Part shown: one piece after another, positions 23,401 to 36,500 of the stretch
Numbering within the stretch: the stretch's first letter is position 1
Layout: every line of letters starts with the position of its first letter
From: Euleptes europaea
Taxonomy: Eukaryota; Chordata; Lepidosauria; Squamata; Sphaerodactylidae
NCBI RefSeq assembly: GCF_029931775.1
Contig: NC_079324.1
Span: 63,433,268-63,497,267 of the forward strand
Direction of reading: 5' to 3'
Length of the DNA: 64,000 bases
Notes under the pieces: model-generated
The model's database searches: none
The model's input: the letters and a program-made list of their open reading frames with translations, nothing else
What the model was told of the DNA's origin: nothing
Position numbers and translations under genes: made by a program

Positions 23401-24572
23401 CAAAGTCGGAAACAGGATACTGGGCTGGGTGTATTTCCAATCCAGCAGGGCTTGTGTCCTTAACTCAGAGATGCTGCTTCAAGATAGATTCCAGCCCAGT
23501 TCAAAGGCATTCCAATCAGTATTCAATACATCTCCAAACATTCTGGAGCATCAAATCATTTAGACAGACCAATCAGTTTCCTGCAGACCAGGTTCGACTC
23601 CTACATTCATCGTTCAGATCTCAAACCATGGGGTATTAACATTAGAAGGAAGCATTTTGTTTTTTCCCTGTATAGTCATTCTGGTGAGCACATCCACTTA
23701 CCATGCCTCCTTCTCTGACCTCTAATACTGGCAGATGCAGGAATGATCCAAGGAAAGTGTACAGGAAGTGTACCCCACGCAGTGAAACCTAGCACAAATC
23801 TCGGCATGTGCACACATACAAAACCAGAAACACAGCAGCAATCTTCCCTGACTTGCCCAACACAGGACTGAACCACCAGAAAAATGCAATTCTGCTGTCA
23901 GGTTGCCAGCAGGACCTTTTCATAAACGGTGTTATTTTTGGGACTTACCTCTAGATCAAACAATGCCACTCTGTGTCAGATTTTTAGTGTCCAGAACATC
24001 CTCAAGAAACCAACCTTTTTGGCAAGGAACCTGAGGAAGTCCTGACAGACTCACAACTTTTTGTTGATGCCGATGGCTGTTAATGTCTGGAAAAGTGCAA
24101 GGCAGGTGTCAGATTCACAAGTGCACAGGACTGGCTGTGTGCCGTTCTAGAGACAGGTGCGCTGTAGCCGAGGCTGCTTGCTTTTAAGTGTCGAGAGCAT
24201 CTGCCGTCTCAAGGAGAGCCAAGTCTCAGCCGCATTCCTTGAGTCATTTGCTTGACTTGGCAACAGGAAACAGTAAGCTTGGCTGTCAACCACAAAAACA
24301 CAGCAGGCGGTTTGGGAGGTCCCCATCTTGCTCTGCCTAAAAGGGCCACGTTCCTCCGTGTCACACCCTCACGCCCACTTCCCCAGTCCAATCTCTCTCT
24401 TTGCACAAGCGACAGCTGCGGGGGCCAGCCAAAAGCAGTCTGAGACACAGGTCGCGCATTCGTGCTTTTTGGATCCACAGCAGCGATGAGGCGTTCTGCC
24501 TTTCAGACTGGGTGGGGGCTTTGAGGGTGGGGGAAACCTCCAGGCTTCCTTCTCAATCCCACATGTCCTGCA

Positions 24573-27500
24573 TCAGCCCTGAGAGCCAGAGTTTGATCGG
24601 GGGACTCCTCGCCCAAACATCTCCTGACCCCATTCCCTGTGGGTGGACTCCTGCAAGCCCCGGCCTTTCGTCTCAATGGGCAGCAAGCAGGAGGCCAAAG
24701 CAGCCAGGAGGCAGCAGCCGCTGTACACGATCAGTGTCAGGTAGACCGACGACTCCAGCATCACCTGCAAGGAGAAGGCGGGGAAAGGCAGCAACACTGG
24801 CAAAGACTCACATGGGTCCCCCAGCTCATTCTGAAGGGCCAGGGAAGGAGGGTCATAGAATCATAGAGTTGAAAGGGACCACCAAGGTCATCTAGTCCAA
24901 CACCCTGCACAATGCAGGAAACTCACAACTACCTCCCCCCTACACCCCCAGTGGCCCCTACTCCATGCCCAGAAGATGGCCAAGATGCCCTCCCTCTCAT
25001 CATCTGCTTAAGGTCAGAGACTCAGCATTGCTGACAGATGGCCATCTAGCCTCTTCTTAAAAACCTCCAGGGAATCAAAAGAGTTTCCGTCTAGACTTTA
25101 GGAAGAATTTCCTAACAGAGCGGTTCCTCAGTGGAACACGCTTCCTCGGGAGGTGGTGAGCTCTCCTTCCCTGGAGGTTTTTAAGCAAAGGCTAGATGGC
25201 CATCTGTCAGCAATGCTGATTCTGTGACCTTGGGCAGATGATGAGAGGGAAGGCATCTGGGCCATCTTCTGGGCATGTAGTAGGGGGTCACTGGGGGTTT
25301 GGTGGGGAGGTAGTTGTGAATTTCCTGCATTGTGCAGGGGGTTGGACTAGATGACCCTGGTGGTCCCTTCCAACTCTATGATTCTATGATTCTAACCCTT
25401 TGGCTGCTTTCTTACAGGGGCTGTTATTGTCCACTTAAAGAAGGATCACACCCCTGTCTCCTTGTGGCAGCCAAGTAAACCTTGGGATGGGGAGGGTGAT
25501 GTTTTTGTTACCTGGGCAATGAATGGAGTGATGAGCGCTCCCACTCTGGCCACCCCGCTGCATGTCCCCAGGCCCAGAGCACGGGTGGCTGTGGGGTAAA
25601 CCTGCAGAGAAAACCACAGATGTTAAAAGCCAGGGATCTCTCACTGCCCCCACTTCCCAGGATTCAGGACTGGAGGCTCATCTGGCTGGCTGGCACAGCT
25701 CAACCTGCCCTGAGTGACAAGTGGCTTAGACGGAGGAGAAGGCAAGAGTTAGCAGTATTATAGGGCTCAATGGAATTCTAAATTCTAATTTTAAATGGAA
25801 TTACACGTCCTGCCTTTGTCCGGTTTTTGGCAGTGGCAGGATTGTGGATTCCACCTTTGGAAGTTAACATCAAGATCACCTACCTCAATGGACTTTGCTT
25901 CACGTCTTTCTGGAGACGGCCAGTGTGCCTGTTGTTGTTACTGCTGTTCATATTTATGACAGCTGCTGTATATTGTTGTATATATGTATGTCATACTAAG
26001 ATTGTTTGAGTCTTGCACTATTCATAACTTTGAATATAGTTTTTTGATACTTTGCGCCTGCCCTGTTTTGTTCCTACATTTTTGTATTAACAGTGGTTTT
26101 GAGTTTTTCTTGTTGCTTAGCATCCAGGTAGGGCCTGGAAATCTCCCGGTATTACAACTGATCTCCAGAATGACAGATCTCAGTGTGTGTGCGTGTCCCC
26201 GGAAAAAATGGCTGCTTTGGAGGATGGATTCTATAGCATTATACCCCACTGGGGTCCCCCTCTTCAAACCCTCTTCTCCCCAAGTTCTGCCCCCAAATCT
26301 CTAGGAATTTCCCAACATGGAGTTGGCCACCCTAGCAAACCGGCACCCAGTTGGTATGCCCTGCCCTGCCCTGTTCCTTCCGGGTTAACAGCCCCAGCCC
26401 CATCTCAACTGTTGCCACTCAGTATTCACCACTGGCTCTTGACAATCATATACCCGACAGCAGCTCCCCTTTTAGAAAATAACAGGTTTCCTTACCTCGG
26501 GGGTGTACACATAAGCGGCCTGAAATCCTCCAGAAATAAAAGCCCTTGCAATGAATAATAGCACGGTAAGAACTTTTCTGCAACAAACACAGGACAAGAT
26601 TTATCGAAAACGATGTGTGTAGACCTGAGACAATCGTTTTATGTCTGTAATGTATTTGGGCTGGTCTTGACACTTCTCTGCAATGACTATGGTTGAGGTC
26701 AGCTACGGTCTTTCCCTCAATCGCTGGCCTTCCAAATCCGCCCATCCCTTTTTCTCTGTAAACTATAGTTGTTGTGGGGCGTGCTAGCTGGTTATTTCTG
26801 CTGTAGTTTATGCCACAAAGTGCACCAAAATGGGTTTCTACGGGGCTAATTTTTACTTAGGAATGTTTTTTAATATGTTGTGTGCCGCCCTGAGCCCGGC
26901 TTTGCTGGGGAGGGCAGGATATAAATTTAATAAAATAAATAAAATAAAAGGGATAAGCATAGAAAGTAAGCATCTCTAAAGCTGCACATGTAATTCTTTG
27001 CATTCGTATTGAATCTTCCTCATATATTGCAGTCACCATTTGAGGGCAGTTTGCCAGCTCTGACATGCTTGGTCCCTGTGCTGTTTAAAAGTTCAGAAAT
27101 CACACATGTGCAGGAAAAACCACACAAGCTTCGATGTGGAGACTCTCCATGCAATTAGCTCAAACCACACGAACTGGCAATCAGCTTTCAAAATGTTACA
27201 ACCCCCAGATGAAAGTGTTTTTCAGCAGCTTCCACAGGGGGACTGTAATGTTTGAATCAGTCCCCAGGGAACCAACAAACTGCAGTATCTGAATGAGAGA
27301 GAGGGGATGCCCTGCACCCACTTCTGCAATTTTTTGCCCATTCCCTCCCATTTGTTTGGATCACATTTCTCACCTGCCAACACAGAGAAAGAGCAGGAGA
27401 CTACAAAATGAGAAGACCAAAAAAGAGAGAGCCATGGTTTTCTTCCGTCCAATCCGGTCAATGATCCATAAGGTCACCAGAACACCTGGAGAAAGAGAGA

Positions 27501-30500
27501 GCTTGGATGATTCCATTTTGCTACCAGTGGCCTTGTGAATAGCCACTGCCCTGGTCTCCTGGGGCAAAGAAGAATTTCCTGCAGGCGAACATGCAAGGAA
27601 ACTTAAATTTTAAGCCATTTACAACTAACATGGGCATGTGCAAACTATGGGGCTAATAAAATGGTTTATTGGGCATTATCTTCTATTGATTTATTTGCAA
27701 GGCCAGATTAAGGATTCCCATACTCTGCTTCTCTGGCCCCTGTTTCTCATGCCTTCCATTGCCCCAACTCCGACAGGCCAGAGTGGATTTGCGGCTCTGC
27801 ACATCCAAAGGATTTTCGCACAAACAGGACATCTAATGTGATATTTAACACTCCCAAGAATCATATCTATCTCCTTAGCATGAATCTGGGCTTGAAGACT
27901 GCTAGGTAAAGCTTAAGAAGAGCACATTGGGAATGGTTGCAAATAACATTCATAAATGGTACGTACTAATACTACTTCTGCTGCAGTTTCAGTTTTCCTG
28001 GAGCCAAGTAGGAACTGCTTCCAGGCCTGTGGCTTCCCCAAGAGAAAGCATCCTCCAGGAGCAGCCTGAGGCAATGTACGACACCCCCCTTTTCCAGTTG
28101 CCTACCTGGGAACTCGGACAGGGTCGTCCACAGCAGATCAATGTAGTCCTTTTCTGTTAGGTACTCACAGGCCAGGCTGCATGTGGCCTTCAACGTTTTC
28201 CTTCTGCTAGATACTTGAATAGGGGGGATTAAGGAGAAGAGGAGGAAGGTGTGACGTTTTCAACCATCTCTTTGCATCCTTTTGACTCGGGCATGCTGAT
28301 CTCCCTGTCATTGGTGGCCTGCTATGCCTGAGAGCCATAGAGTTTGGCGCCTGCCCAAAGGCCAAACGGTCCCACCCCTACTGTGCAGCAGAGCTATCTA
28401 TCCACCAGATCCCCATAGGATGACTTACACAAGCCAAGCCACCATGTGTGGTTCAGGCAAGGAGTGAGAGTGCATCACACAAAGGCGCTTGGAGAGCAGT
28501 GAGCTCCAGGGGACTCAAGGGTATCGCCATCCCTGGCTAATCCACCATGGGCGTAAATGCCTTCCAGACCCTAACCCTGGGTGCAGGTGAACCCCAGTCC
28601 CAAAGGAAATGTACTTGGGTCCCTCTCTTGGTCACTGTACACCTTGTTTGCAGGCATAATATCCAAAAGAAACATGGGAATGGGAGATCAATTAGTTCTG
28701 GGAACATCAGGAAGAAGAGTTGGGGCAATTGGAGGGGAACAAGATGCAAAATCAAGTTGGGGAAGTTCAGTGGGACTGATGTGGTCCTCAGGATAACCGC
28801 TGAGGACCAAGTGAGACCCTGCTTTCCTGCCTGAAAACTGCCTAGAGCTGATTTTAAGCCAAAAGGCAGCCAGCCGGTAATGTCTTCACCCTGTCCAATC
28901 ACTTGTGCAACTAATGCAGAGAAATCTTCTCCAGCCATACCAGATGACAGGTATGTCAGAGTCTCAAACTCAGCAATTTAAGTACTCCGAAAATGCTGTT
29001 AGCTGTTCCCTCTGCCAAGTGCAGACACCCTCTGCAAGAACTCCTGGTAACACAAGAGGGAGGGGGGAAGCAGCAATTCCATGGAATGGGCTGTCAGAAG
29101 AAGTCAACAAAGCACCTTTGTTACTAGTGTTCTGAAATACTTCCAAAACAGTCCTTTTCTTTAGATTTTTCTTTGATCTGATGTGATTACTTTGTTACTG
29201 ATTTTAATCTGGGCATTCTGAATTTTTAAAATGTGTTTTATATTGATTACTGTTAAACTTTTGTTACTACCAACAGATTGAAACCAGATGGAACTTTTGG
29301 ATAAGGTAGAGTATACATTTTTAAATAAACAAGCAAGGAGTCCTTTGAAAGGCTGTCCTGTATCTGCGATGCTGAGACAAGATCATACTCACTGCTGCAG
29401 AGGTCTCCTGCTTGGAAGAGCTCTGTCGTTAATAAAACTAATCCATAATAAGAAAAGGCGTTGGAGAACCTGTGGGGAAACCAATGGAAGTGTATGAAAG
29501 GGTCAGATGTATAAGAAGCGACATAAAATGGAAAGGAATCTGTGAAATGTGCCTTCTCTGGGAAGGGCCTTCATTTAACTGAGGAAAGAGACCAAATCAG
29601 TCCAATCTAAGCTTACTGGATGAGCGATAAGCTTGCCAAAGTATCGTTTCCTAGAATATTTGGGGGAAGATTTCAATACGCCTGCACAAAGCAATCAGCA
29701 ACGATGGAGTTAATGAAGGATTAAACCAGCTCACAGAGAAATCAGCAGAAGGCAGCAGGGTTCGGTGCTGTTAATGGCAGTATAGAAGAGGGAACTCCAA
29801 CAGGTGTAGCTTTCCTTACACCAGCCACACCGTCCGTAACATAACAAGCTGTACTTCCTAAATTGCCTGCTTAACACAAATAGATAGGGATGTTTGCATC
29901 TGGGGACCCTTTACTGCTCTCTTTTCTTGCCTCAACAGCTGAAGGCCTTCCATCTCGTTGGCATCAAAACCCAGGCGCCTTATCCCTTGTGCCGTCATGG
30001 CAGCTTGCAAGCCAAGGAGACTGCTGGGCTGATTATCTGCTGTGCCACCACAGTGCCACCACAGGAGATGGACCAGAGGATGGTGCTGCAGGTATCAGGT
30101 GATGCAAGGAGCCAACAGGTTCCTGTCTGAGTCTATAAAACTGCCAGCTCTTCAGCCTGAGCAGGTGATTCCTCAGGCACAGACTGGGCTGCTTGTAGGC
30201 TCTCCCTACTCGTCCACTTAGCAAACTGCCCTCTTGCTTCTGGCCCACAAGGCCCAGAATATTTGGGGGGAAGATTGAAAAACACCTGGATACAGCAAAC
30301 AGCAATGATGGAGTTAATGAAGGATTAAACAAGTTTACAGAGAATCAAATAAGCTCACCATATAAACCAAAGCAGAAGTGTTGTCCATCTAAATTGGGGA
30401 GTGAAGAGGTCCCTCATTTTCCCTCGGTCTTCCTGTGTGGAAACAACAACAGTTTGAATGCTTGATATTTGTTGGAAAGCAAGGGCAAAACAGGAGAAGA

Positions 30501-33500
30501 GAGACTGTTCATATCACGTCCCCTGGGGCCCTTCTTGACTTAGCACCTTTGCTCAAAGTATTCAGGGTTGGGTCAAGTCTGAGGTCCAGATCCATCCCCT
30601 GAAACAAACTGGGCCTTTGCTGAATGCCCCCCTTTCTGGACTCACCTGCCTGGAGATGATCAATTTGCCGAGAGGCATTGGAGCTCCATTCTCATTGGCG
30701 ATCCTTTTCAAAGTGGCAATGGCCTTTTCTTGGTTCCCAGACAGTACGTCGTACCGTGCGCTTTCCGGCAGCCACTGAGGGAGCAAAGGAAGTTCATGGA
30801 AGTAAGGGAGACCAAGAACAAAACAACAGCAAAAACACTAGACAGATGTGACTAATATTATTCAGTTTCCTTCCCAGCAAAAGAATACCTACGAAACACA
30901 AGATGGCGAACAGCAGAAGAGGGAGGGCTGAGAGGATGAGCAGCCAACGCCACCCCAGGGTGGGCATCACAAACACGGCCAGAAGGACTTCGAAGACCGT
31001 CCCGATGGCCCAGAAGACCTGCCGGTGAAGAAGGAGAGAAGGCAGGTTGGTTGTCGTAACAGGTGAAATAAAACAATCCCTTCTATGAACATCTGGACCT
31101 TGTGGCTTCTGTGCTCTGCGAGAGAGAAATGACTGATCTGTGGCTTCACACTGCACGGCATCCAGAACTGGATTGGTTTTTGTTGGAATAATTGGAATTC
31201 ACCTGCTCAAAGGGTTATGTGAGGAGGCTTAATTAAGACCCAAACCTCACATGCCTGGAAAGCACAGGGAAGATGGAACGCACCTGTAATTCAACCTTTC
31301 TTGTGGTCATGCGTCGTTTCAGAAAGGAGTTCAACCACACATAAGGGCAGTAGCTCAGTGGTAGAACATCTGCCTGGCATGCAGAAGGTCCCAGGTTCAA
31401 TCCCCAGCATCTCCAGTTAAAGGGACTAAGGAAGTAGGTGATGTGAAAGACCCCTTGCCTGAGTCCCTGGAGAGCCGCTGCCGGTCTGAGTATACAATAT
31501 TGACTTTGATGGACCAGGGGTCTGATTCAGTAGAAGGCAGCTTCATGTGTTCAAGGTGCTTTTTTCTGTTCCTCATACATGGGGCAGACAGGCTCTTTAA
31601 CCCACTGGGAAAGTTCCTGGTGGGCTGCCACCTTGGAGGGCCCCTGGCAGCCAAGGGCCAGCTGAACCAAGTAATCCCTGCACTGCTGGCAGTGTCCCAT
31701 GAGTTACTTGGCTTACCCCCCCCACCCACACACAGGGGAGGACAGGAGTCAGAAATGGCCTTGGAAAAGGACCCCATCTCCAGCCCCCCAACAGAGGAGG
31801 GGAAGGTGGGAGGAAGAGTAGGCCCCCTGCCCCACACAGGGCGAGGGCTGACAGCTTTTGCCCAGCCATCTTCTGGGAGGCTGGGAATGTTGACTCTTGG
31901 CAGCAACTCCAGTCCGTCTGGCCTGAGGCCGCCCTGGGTAAGGGGAAACCCCCCTTGGTGGGGCTGGGGGGCTCCTGGGTAGGGAGCAGCTTCCCAAGCC
32001 ATTGTCCCACCGGAACTTTCCCCAGTGTCCTTAATGGCCAAGCCGCCCCTCTACTGCCTCAGCATGGGAATCCAACCAGAATAAGCATCTGACCATGACC
32101 CTGAATGTTGGAACCAAAAGGGAACACCTTTTGTGTTGACCAAATGTCACCTACCTCAATTAGCAAAATGCATTTTGCTCTGGCTTTCATTGGAAGGAAT
32201 TCTGCATATAAAGTGACCCTGAAGAGAACAAAAACACAGAAGAACACATTGAAGCAGGAGGGAGGAAATCTATATATCTAACCGGCTTTCTATAAAATCT
32301 ACCACAAGAAGATAACAAAACAACATTATTGTGAACAGATGGGAAAACATAAGAACATAAGAAAGGCCCTGCTGGATCAGACCCAGGCCCATCCAGTCCG
32401 GCAGTCTGGTCACACTGTGGCCAACCAGGTGCCTCTAGGAAGACCCACAAACAAGACTACAGCAGCAGCACCATCCTGCCTGTGTTCCAAAGCACCTCAT
32501 AGAATAGACCTGCTCTTCTGATCCTGGAGATAATAGGTATGCATCCTGACTAGTATCCATTTTGACTAGTAGCCATGGATGGCCCTCTCCTCCATAAACA
32601 TGTCCACTCCCTTCTTAAAGCTTTCCAAGTGGCATATCAAGAGGGACATTAAAATATCAAGGCGCACTCTCAATCGAAGTTAACATGATGCAGTCCCTAG
32701 GGACCAATACGTCCATCCATGTTGAGAGATACATCCCATCCTCGCTGGCTGGTATCAGAATGGTGGAATTCCTTGTCGATTGTGCAGAGGGGAATCCATC
32801 ACATCTGTAACAGCGTTGAAAGCTTTGGCTCCATTTCTCTGGGAACAGCTCTAGAAAAAACTTTAGCTGCGAGTGGATATTGATTTTTTTAAATTCAAAT
32901 CCATTAGCCACTGGTTTTGGGCAGGCTTGAATTGCATTGGAATAGCCCCACTGTGGAACCAAAGCATCAATGTTTAATAAGGCTAATTGAGGAGGGGTGG
33001 AAGCAGAAAGCTGACCAGAGCAGCAGTATACTGGGGGGGGGGCAAATCTTGACCTCCTGACTCTGTTTTGGTCATTTTTGCCTTTCCAGAAATGTTCTGA
33101 TCCATGCTGTTCAGATAAACTGTTAAAAAGCTATAAGTACCTTGCAAGTCAGCTGAGCTCTTTTGCAGGCTAATTAAGATAGCCATGAGAAACCTGAGCT
33201 GCCAGGAAGAAAAGGGTATCTGGGCTACAGATTTTTTGCTCAGATTAGGTGACGTGAAAGATGGCCATGTTTTGACCCCCTCTGTGTTCTTGCAAGCACC
33301 ACTGAACTGAGACAGGAGGCGGAATTGAGGACCTCATCAAAAGGCCAAACTCTGCACAACAAGGGAGAAGGGGAAATGTCTCTGTACCTCACAAGGATGA
33401 TAGAGGTCCTAGGAGCTGGAAGAGAGTTATCAAGTGGTAGGGGACAGTGGTGACTGAAGGGAACCTCCACCTTCAGAGGCAGTCAACATCTGAATCCCAG

Positions 33501-36500
33501 TGCCAGGAAGTAACATCAGGGGAAGACCTCGCTTGGCCTCTCTACCCTGTCGTTGGCCCCTGTGTGAGATGGGATGCTAGACTGGAAGGGCCCGCCGGCC
33601 TGATCCTGCCAGGCTCTTCTTGTGGTCTTCTCATGGTATGATGGGGAGCTGCTCAACTTTGCAGGAGAAGGAAAAGTGATGGGAAGTGGGAATATCTACT
33701 TACGACTGAGGCACTCCTCCAATGCCGAACCCCACCAAGCCCCGCAGCACCAAGATCCAGCTGTATATTGGTGCAAATCCACTAAGGATCCCATAATATA
33801 AGGTCCACAACACACTGATCTTTAGCCCCTGCATAGAATGGAGACAGGAGGGAAAGCCTTGAGAGAGAGAGAGAGAGCATTGTGTAGTGGTTAAGAGCAG
33901 TGGTTAAGAGCGGTGCACTCTAATCTGGAGAACCAGGTTTGATTCCCCACTCCTTCACATGAGCAGTGGACGCTAATTTGGTGAACAGGGTTGGTTTTCC
34001 CGCTCCTACACATTAAGCCAGCTGGGAGACCTTGGGCTAGTCACAGCTCTCTCAGCCCCCCTACCTCACAGGGTGACTGTTGTGAGGAGAGGAAGGGAAA
34101 GGTGAATGTAAGCCAGTTTGAGTCTCCCTTAAGTGGTAGAGAAAGTCGGCATAGAAAAACCAACCCTTCTTCTTCTGAGGTGCAGAGGTTAGAGTACAGG
34201 ACTGGAGAAAACAGGGTTCATATCCTTACTCTACCATCAAACACCCTGCCCTGGCTGACCTGGGCCAGCCACTCTCTGTCTCAGTCTAAGCTACCTCACA
34301 GGGCCATTGGAAAGATAAAACAGAGGATGGGAGAATCACAGATGCTGTCTTGAGCTCCTTAGAGGAAGGCTGGGATAAAAATGTAAGAGATCAGTGTCCC
34401 TCCATTGGGTTTCTGTGTTGATGGTGATACAGGAAAGGTGGCGTCCCAATCGCTTGCCTTTTGCACCTTGATTCCACCTGAAGTAAAAAAGAAGTCTGCT
34501 CTTCCCTTTCCTTGTGCTACCTTTAAACTATCTTTTTGTTTTCACATGTCCAAAATCTGATATTTGTGCATTTAGAACTATAGTTTTTGATATGTGCGTA
34601 CCCATTGTGAGAGAAAAATGCTCTAAGTGGCTTGTGTGAATCTGGCCTCTAGAGAGAAGACTTGGTGACTGAGTGGCAAAGGGGGGGATTCATCTCCCTG
34701 GTGTAAGACCCTTTCCTTGGCCACTGAGGACCACCCTGGCTCTCCGTCTGTCCATCCGAAGGCACAAGCATTGATTCCAAGGGAAACCCAGAGACTTACT
34801 GTTTTTCTTCCATACTGGTCTGAGATGTTTCCCCAGAGGGTAGAGCTGGACATCATGCCCACAAACACAACCTGTGGGAAATAAAAGGAGGATGTTTTGT
34901 TACCTGCAGGCTGAGATGGGAATTTTGTCAGAGGAACATCCAGAAGCAAAGGCCAGATGGAAAGCAATTTCCCCCCAAACTTCAACAGTCTCTCAAAATG
35001 GGCATTTAATACAAACATTTTAATCCAGAGCAAAGCGTTTGCAAAAAAAGTCCTTTCATTGGACAAGCTGATATTACAAGATTCAGAAGGTGGCCACTGA
35101 ATGTTACAATCAGACTGTAGAGGGAGGGCATCAGATCTGTGCCCCAATATCTGAATTGTCAAGAAAGAAATCCAGTCTCAATCATTTTTGCGCTACTAAC
35201 TTTTGAACTACCAATGATAGTTACAGGGGTGCCTTTCAGCAGCTTTGGCTGATGAGCCAGCTGTGGCCCTCCCTGGATAGAAAAGATCTTGCCACTGTGG
35301 TGCATGCCCTGGTGACATCTAGTTTAGATTACTGCAATGCACTCTATTTGGTGCTGCCCTTGAAGACTGTCAGGGAGCTACAGTTGATACAGGGTGTTCA
35401 CTGGAGTGGGTCGTAGGGACCAGATTATTCCAGTCTGGTCCCATTTACAGTGGCTTCCAGTTTGCTTCTGTTCAAGGTGCTGGTTTTGACTTTAAAGCCC
35501 TGAGTGGCTTAGACTCAGCCTACCTTAAGGATTGCCTGCTTCCATGTGATGACCACGATGTCATCTTCAGGGGCCCGGTTTGGGTGCTTTTACCACCTGA
35601 GGCTAGATGGACAGCAACCCAGGAAAGGGCCTTCTCAGCTGTGGCACCAAAATTGGGGAATTCCCTCCCCAGGGAGATTCATCTGTCCCCTTCTGTCATA
35701 ATCTTCTACTACTTGATGGAGACTTATGTTTCTGTTCGTTCCCTCATTGACCCTCACTGACCATCCTTCCAATCCATTTGTTCTGTTTACTTGTTTTAAA
35801 CGGGTTTAATAAATGTGTATATTTTTAAAAGTTGTTTTAATGTTTTTAACTGTTTGCCACCTTGGGAACTCTAAGCTGGGTGGAAAGGAGGCATGAAAAT
35901 GTTTTAAATAAAATAAATGAATACAAAAAGTAATCCCACTGCTAAGTAACGTGGCAATCATGACTAACCATCTCTTTGTGTTAAGCCACAGAGAGGTGGA
36001 GGGAAGGGAGGGAGACAGAGAGATGGAGAGGATAGATGGAGAGAGAGGTGGAGGGAGGGAGGGAGGAAGAGAGAGAGATGGCAGGAGAGAGAATCCACGT
36101 CTCTGTCCCCAAACCAGTGGTCTTGTTGGAATGAATGGGTTTTCACTCTGTTAACAACCTACAGCAATGAGTCAAAAAACCTTACAGAATACAGGTGCTG
36201 TCTGCTATTTTCCTACCGAAGTGAGCAATGCAACCTGCCAGGTGGGTAATCGCCACTCACAATGAAGCTGAGGTGCTAAGATGCTCAGAATCATCATTTC
36301 CATAGCGTCAGCCATCTAGAAGCGCGAGAAGGAAGAAACAGTCACCATGAGCATCAGCCAGAGAATGAATGAATGAAGAAGAGTTGGTTTTTATATGCTG
36401 ACTTTCTCTGCCACTCAAGGGAGAATCAAACCAGCTGACAATCGCCTTCCCTTCCCCTCCCCACAACAGACACCCTGTGAGGTAGGTGGGGCTGAGAGAG

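Larger units (their letters stand above)
19859..24572. other. DAO/SVOP convergent spacer and probable SVOP 3' UTR
   Basis: Low repeat content. Apart from one MITE and one CTTATG repeat listed here and a short foldback-arm fragment near 22380-22445, I see no gene. Part of it, down to about 22.7 kb or lower, is likely SVOP 3' UTR on the minus strand. Confidence 0.45.

Noticed and set aside
31397-32041. 214-aa minus-strand open frame
   Set aside because: It lies in SVOP intron 7, overlaps a tRNA SINE, and has no splice sites or recognisable domain.
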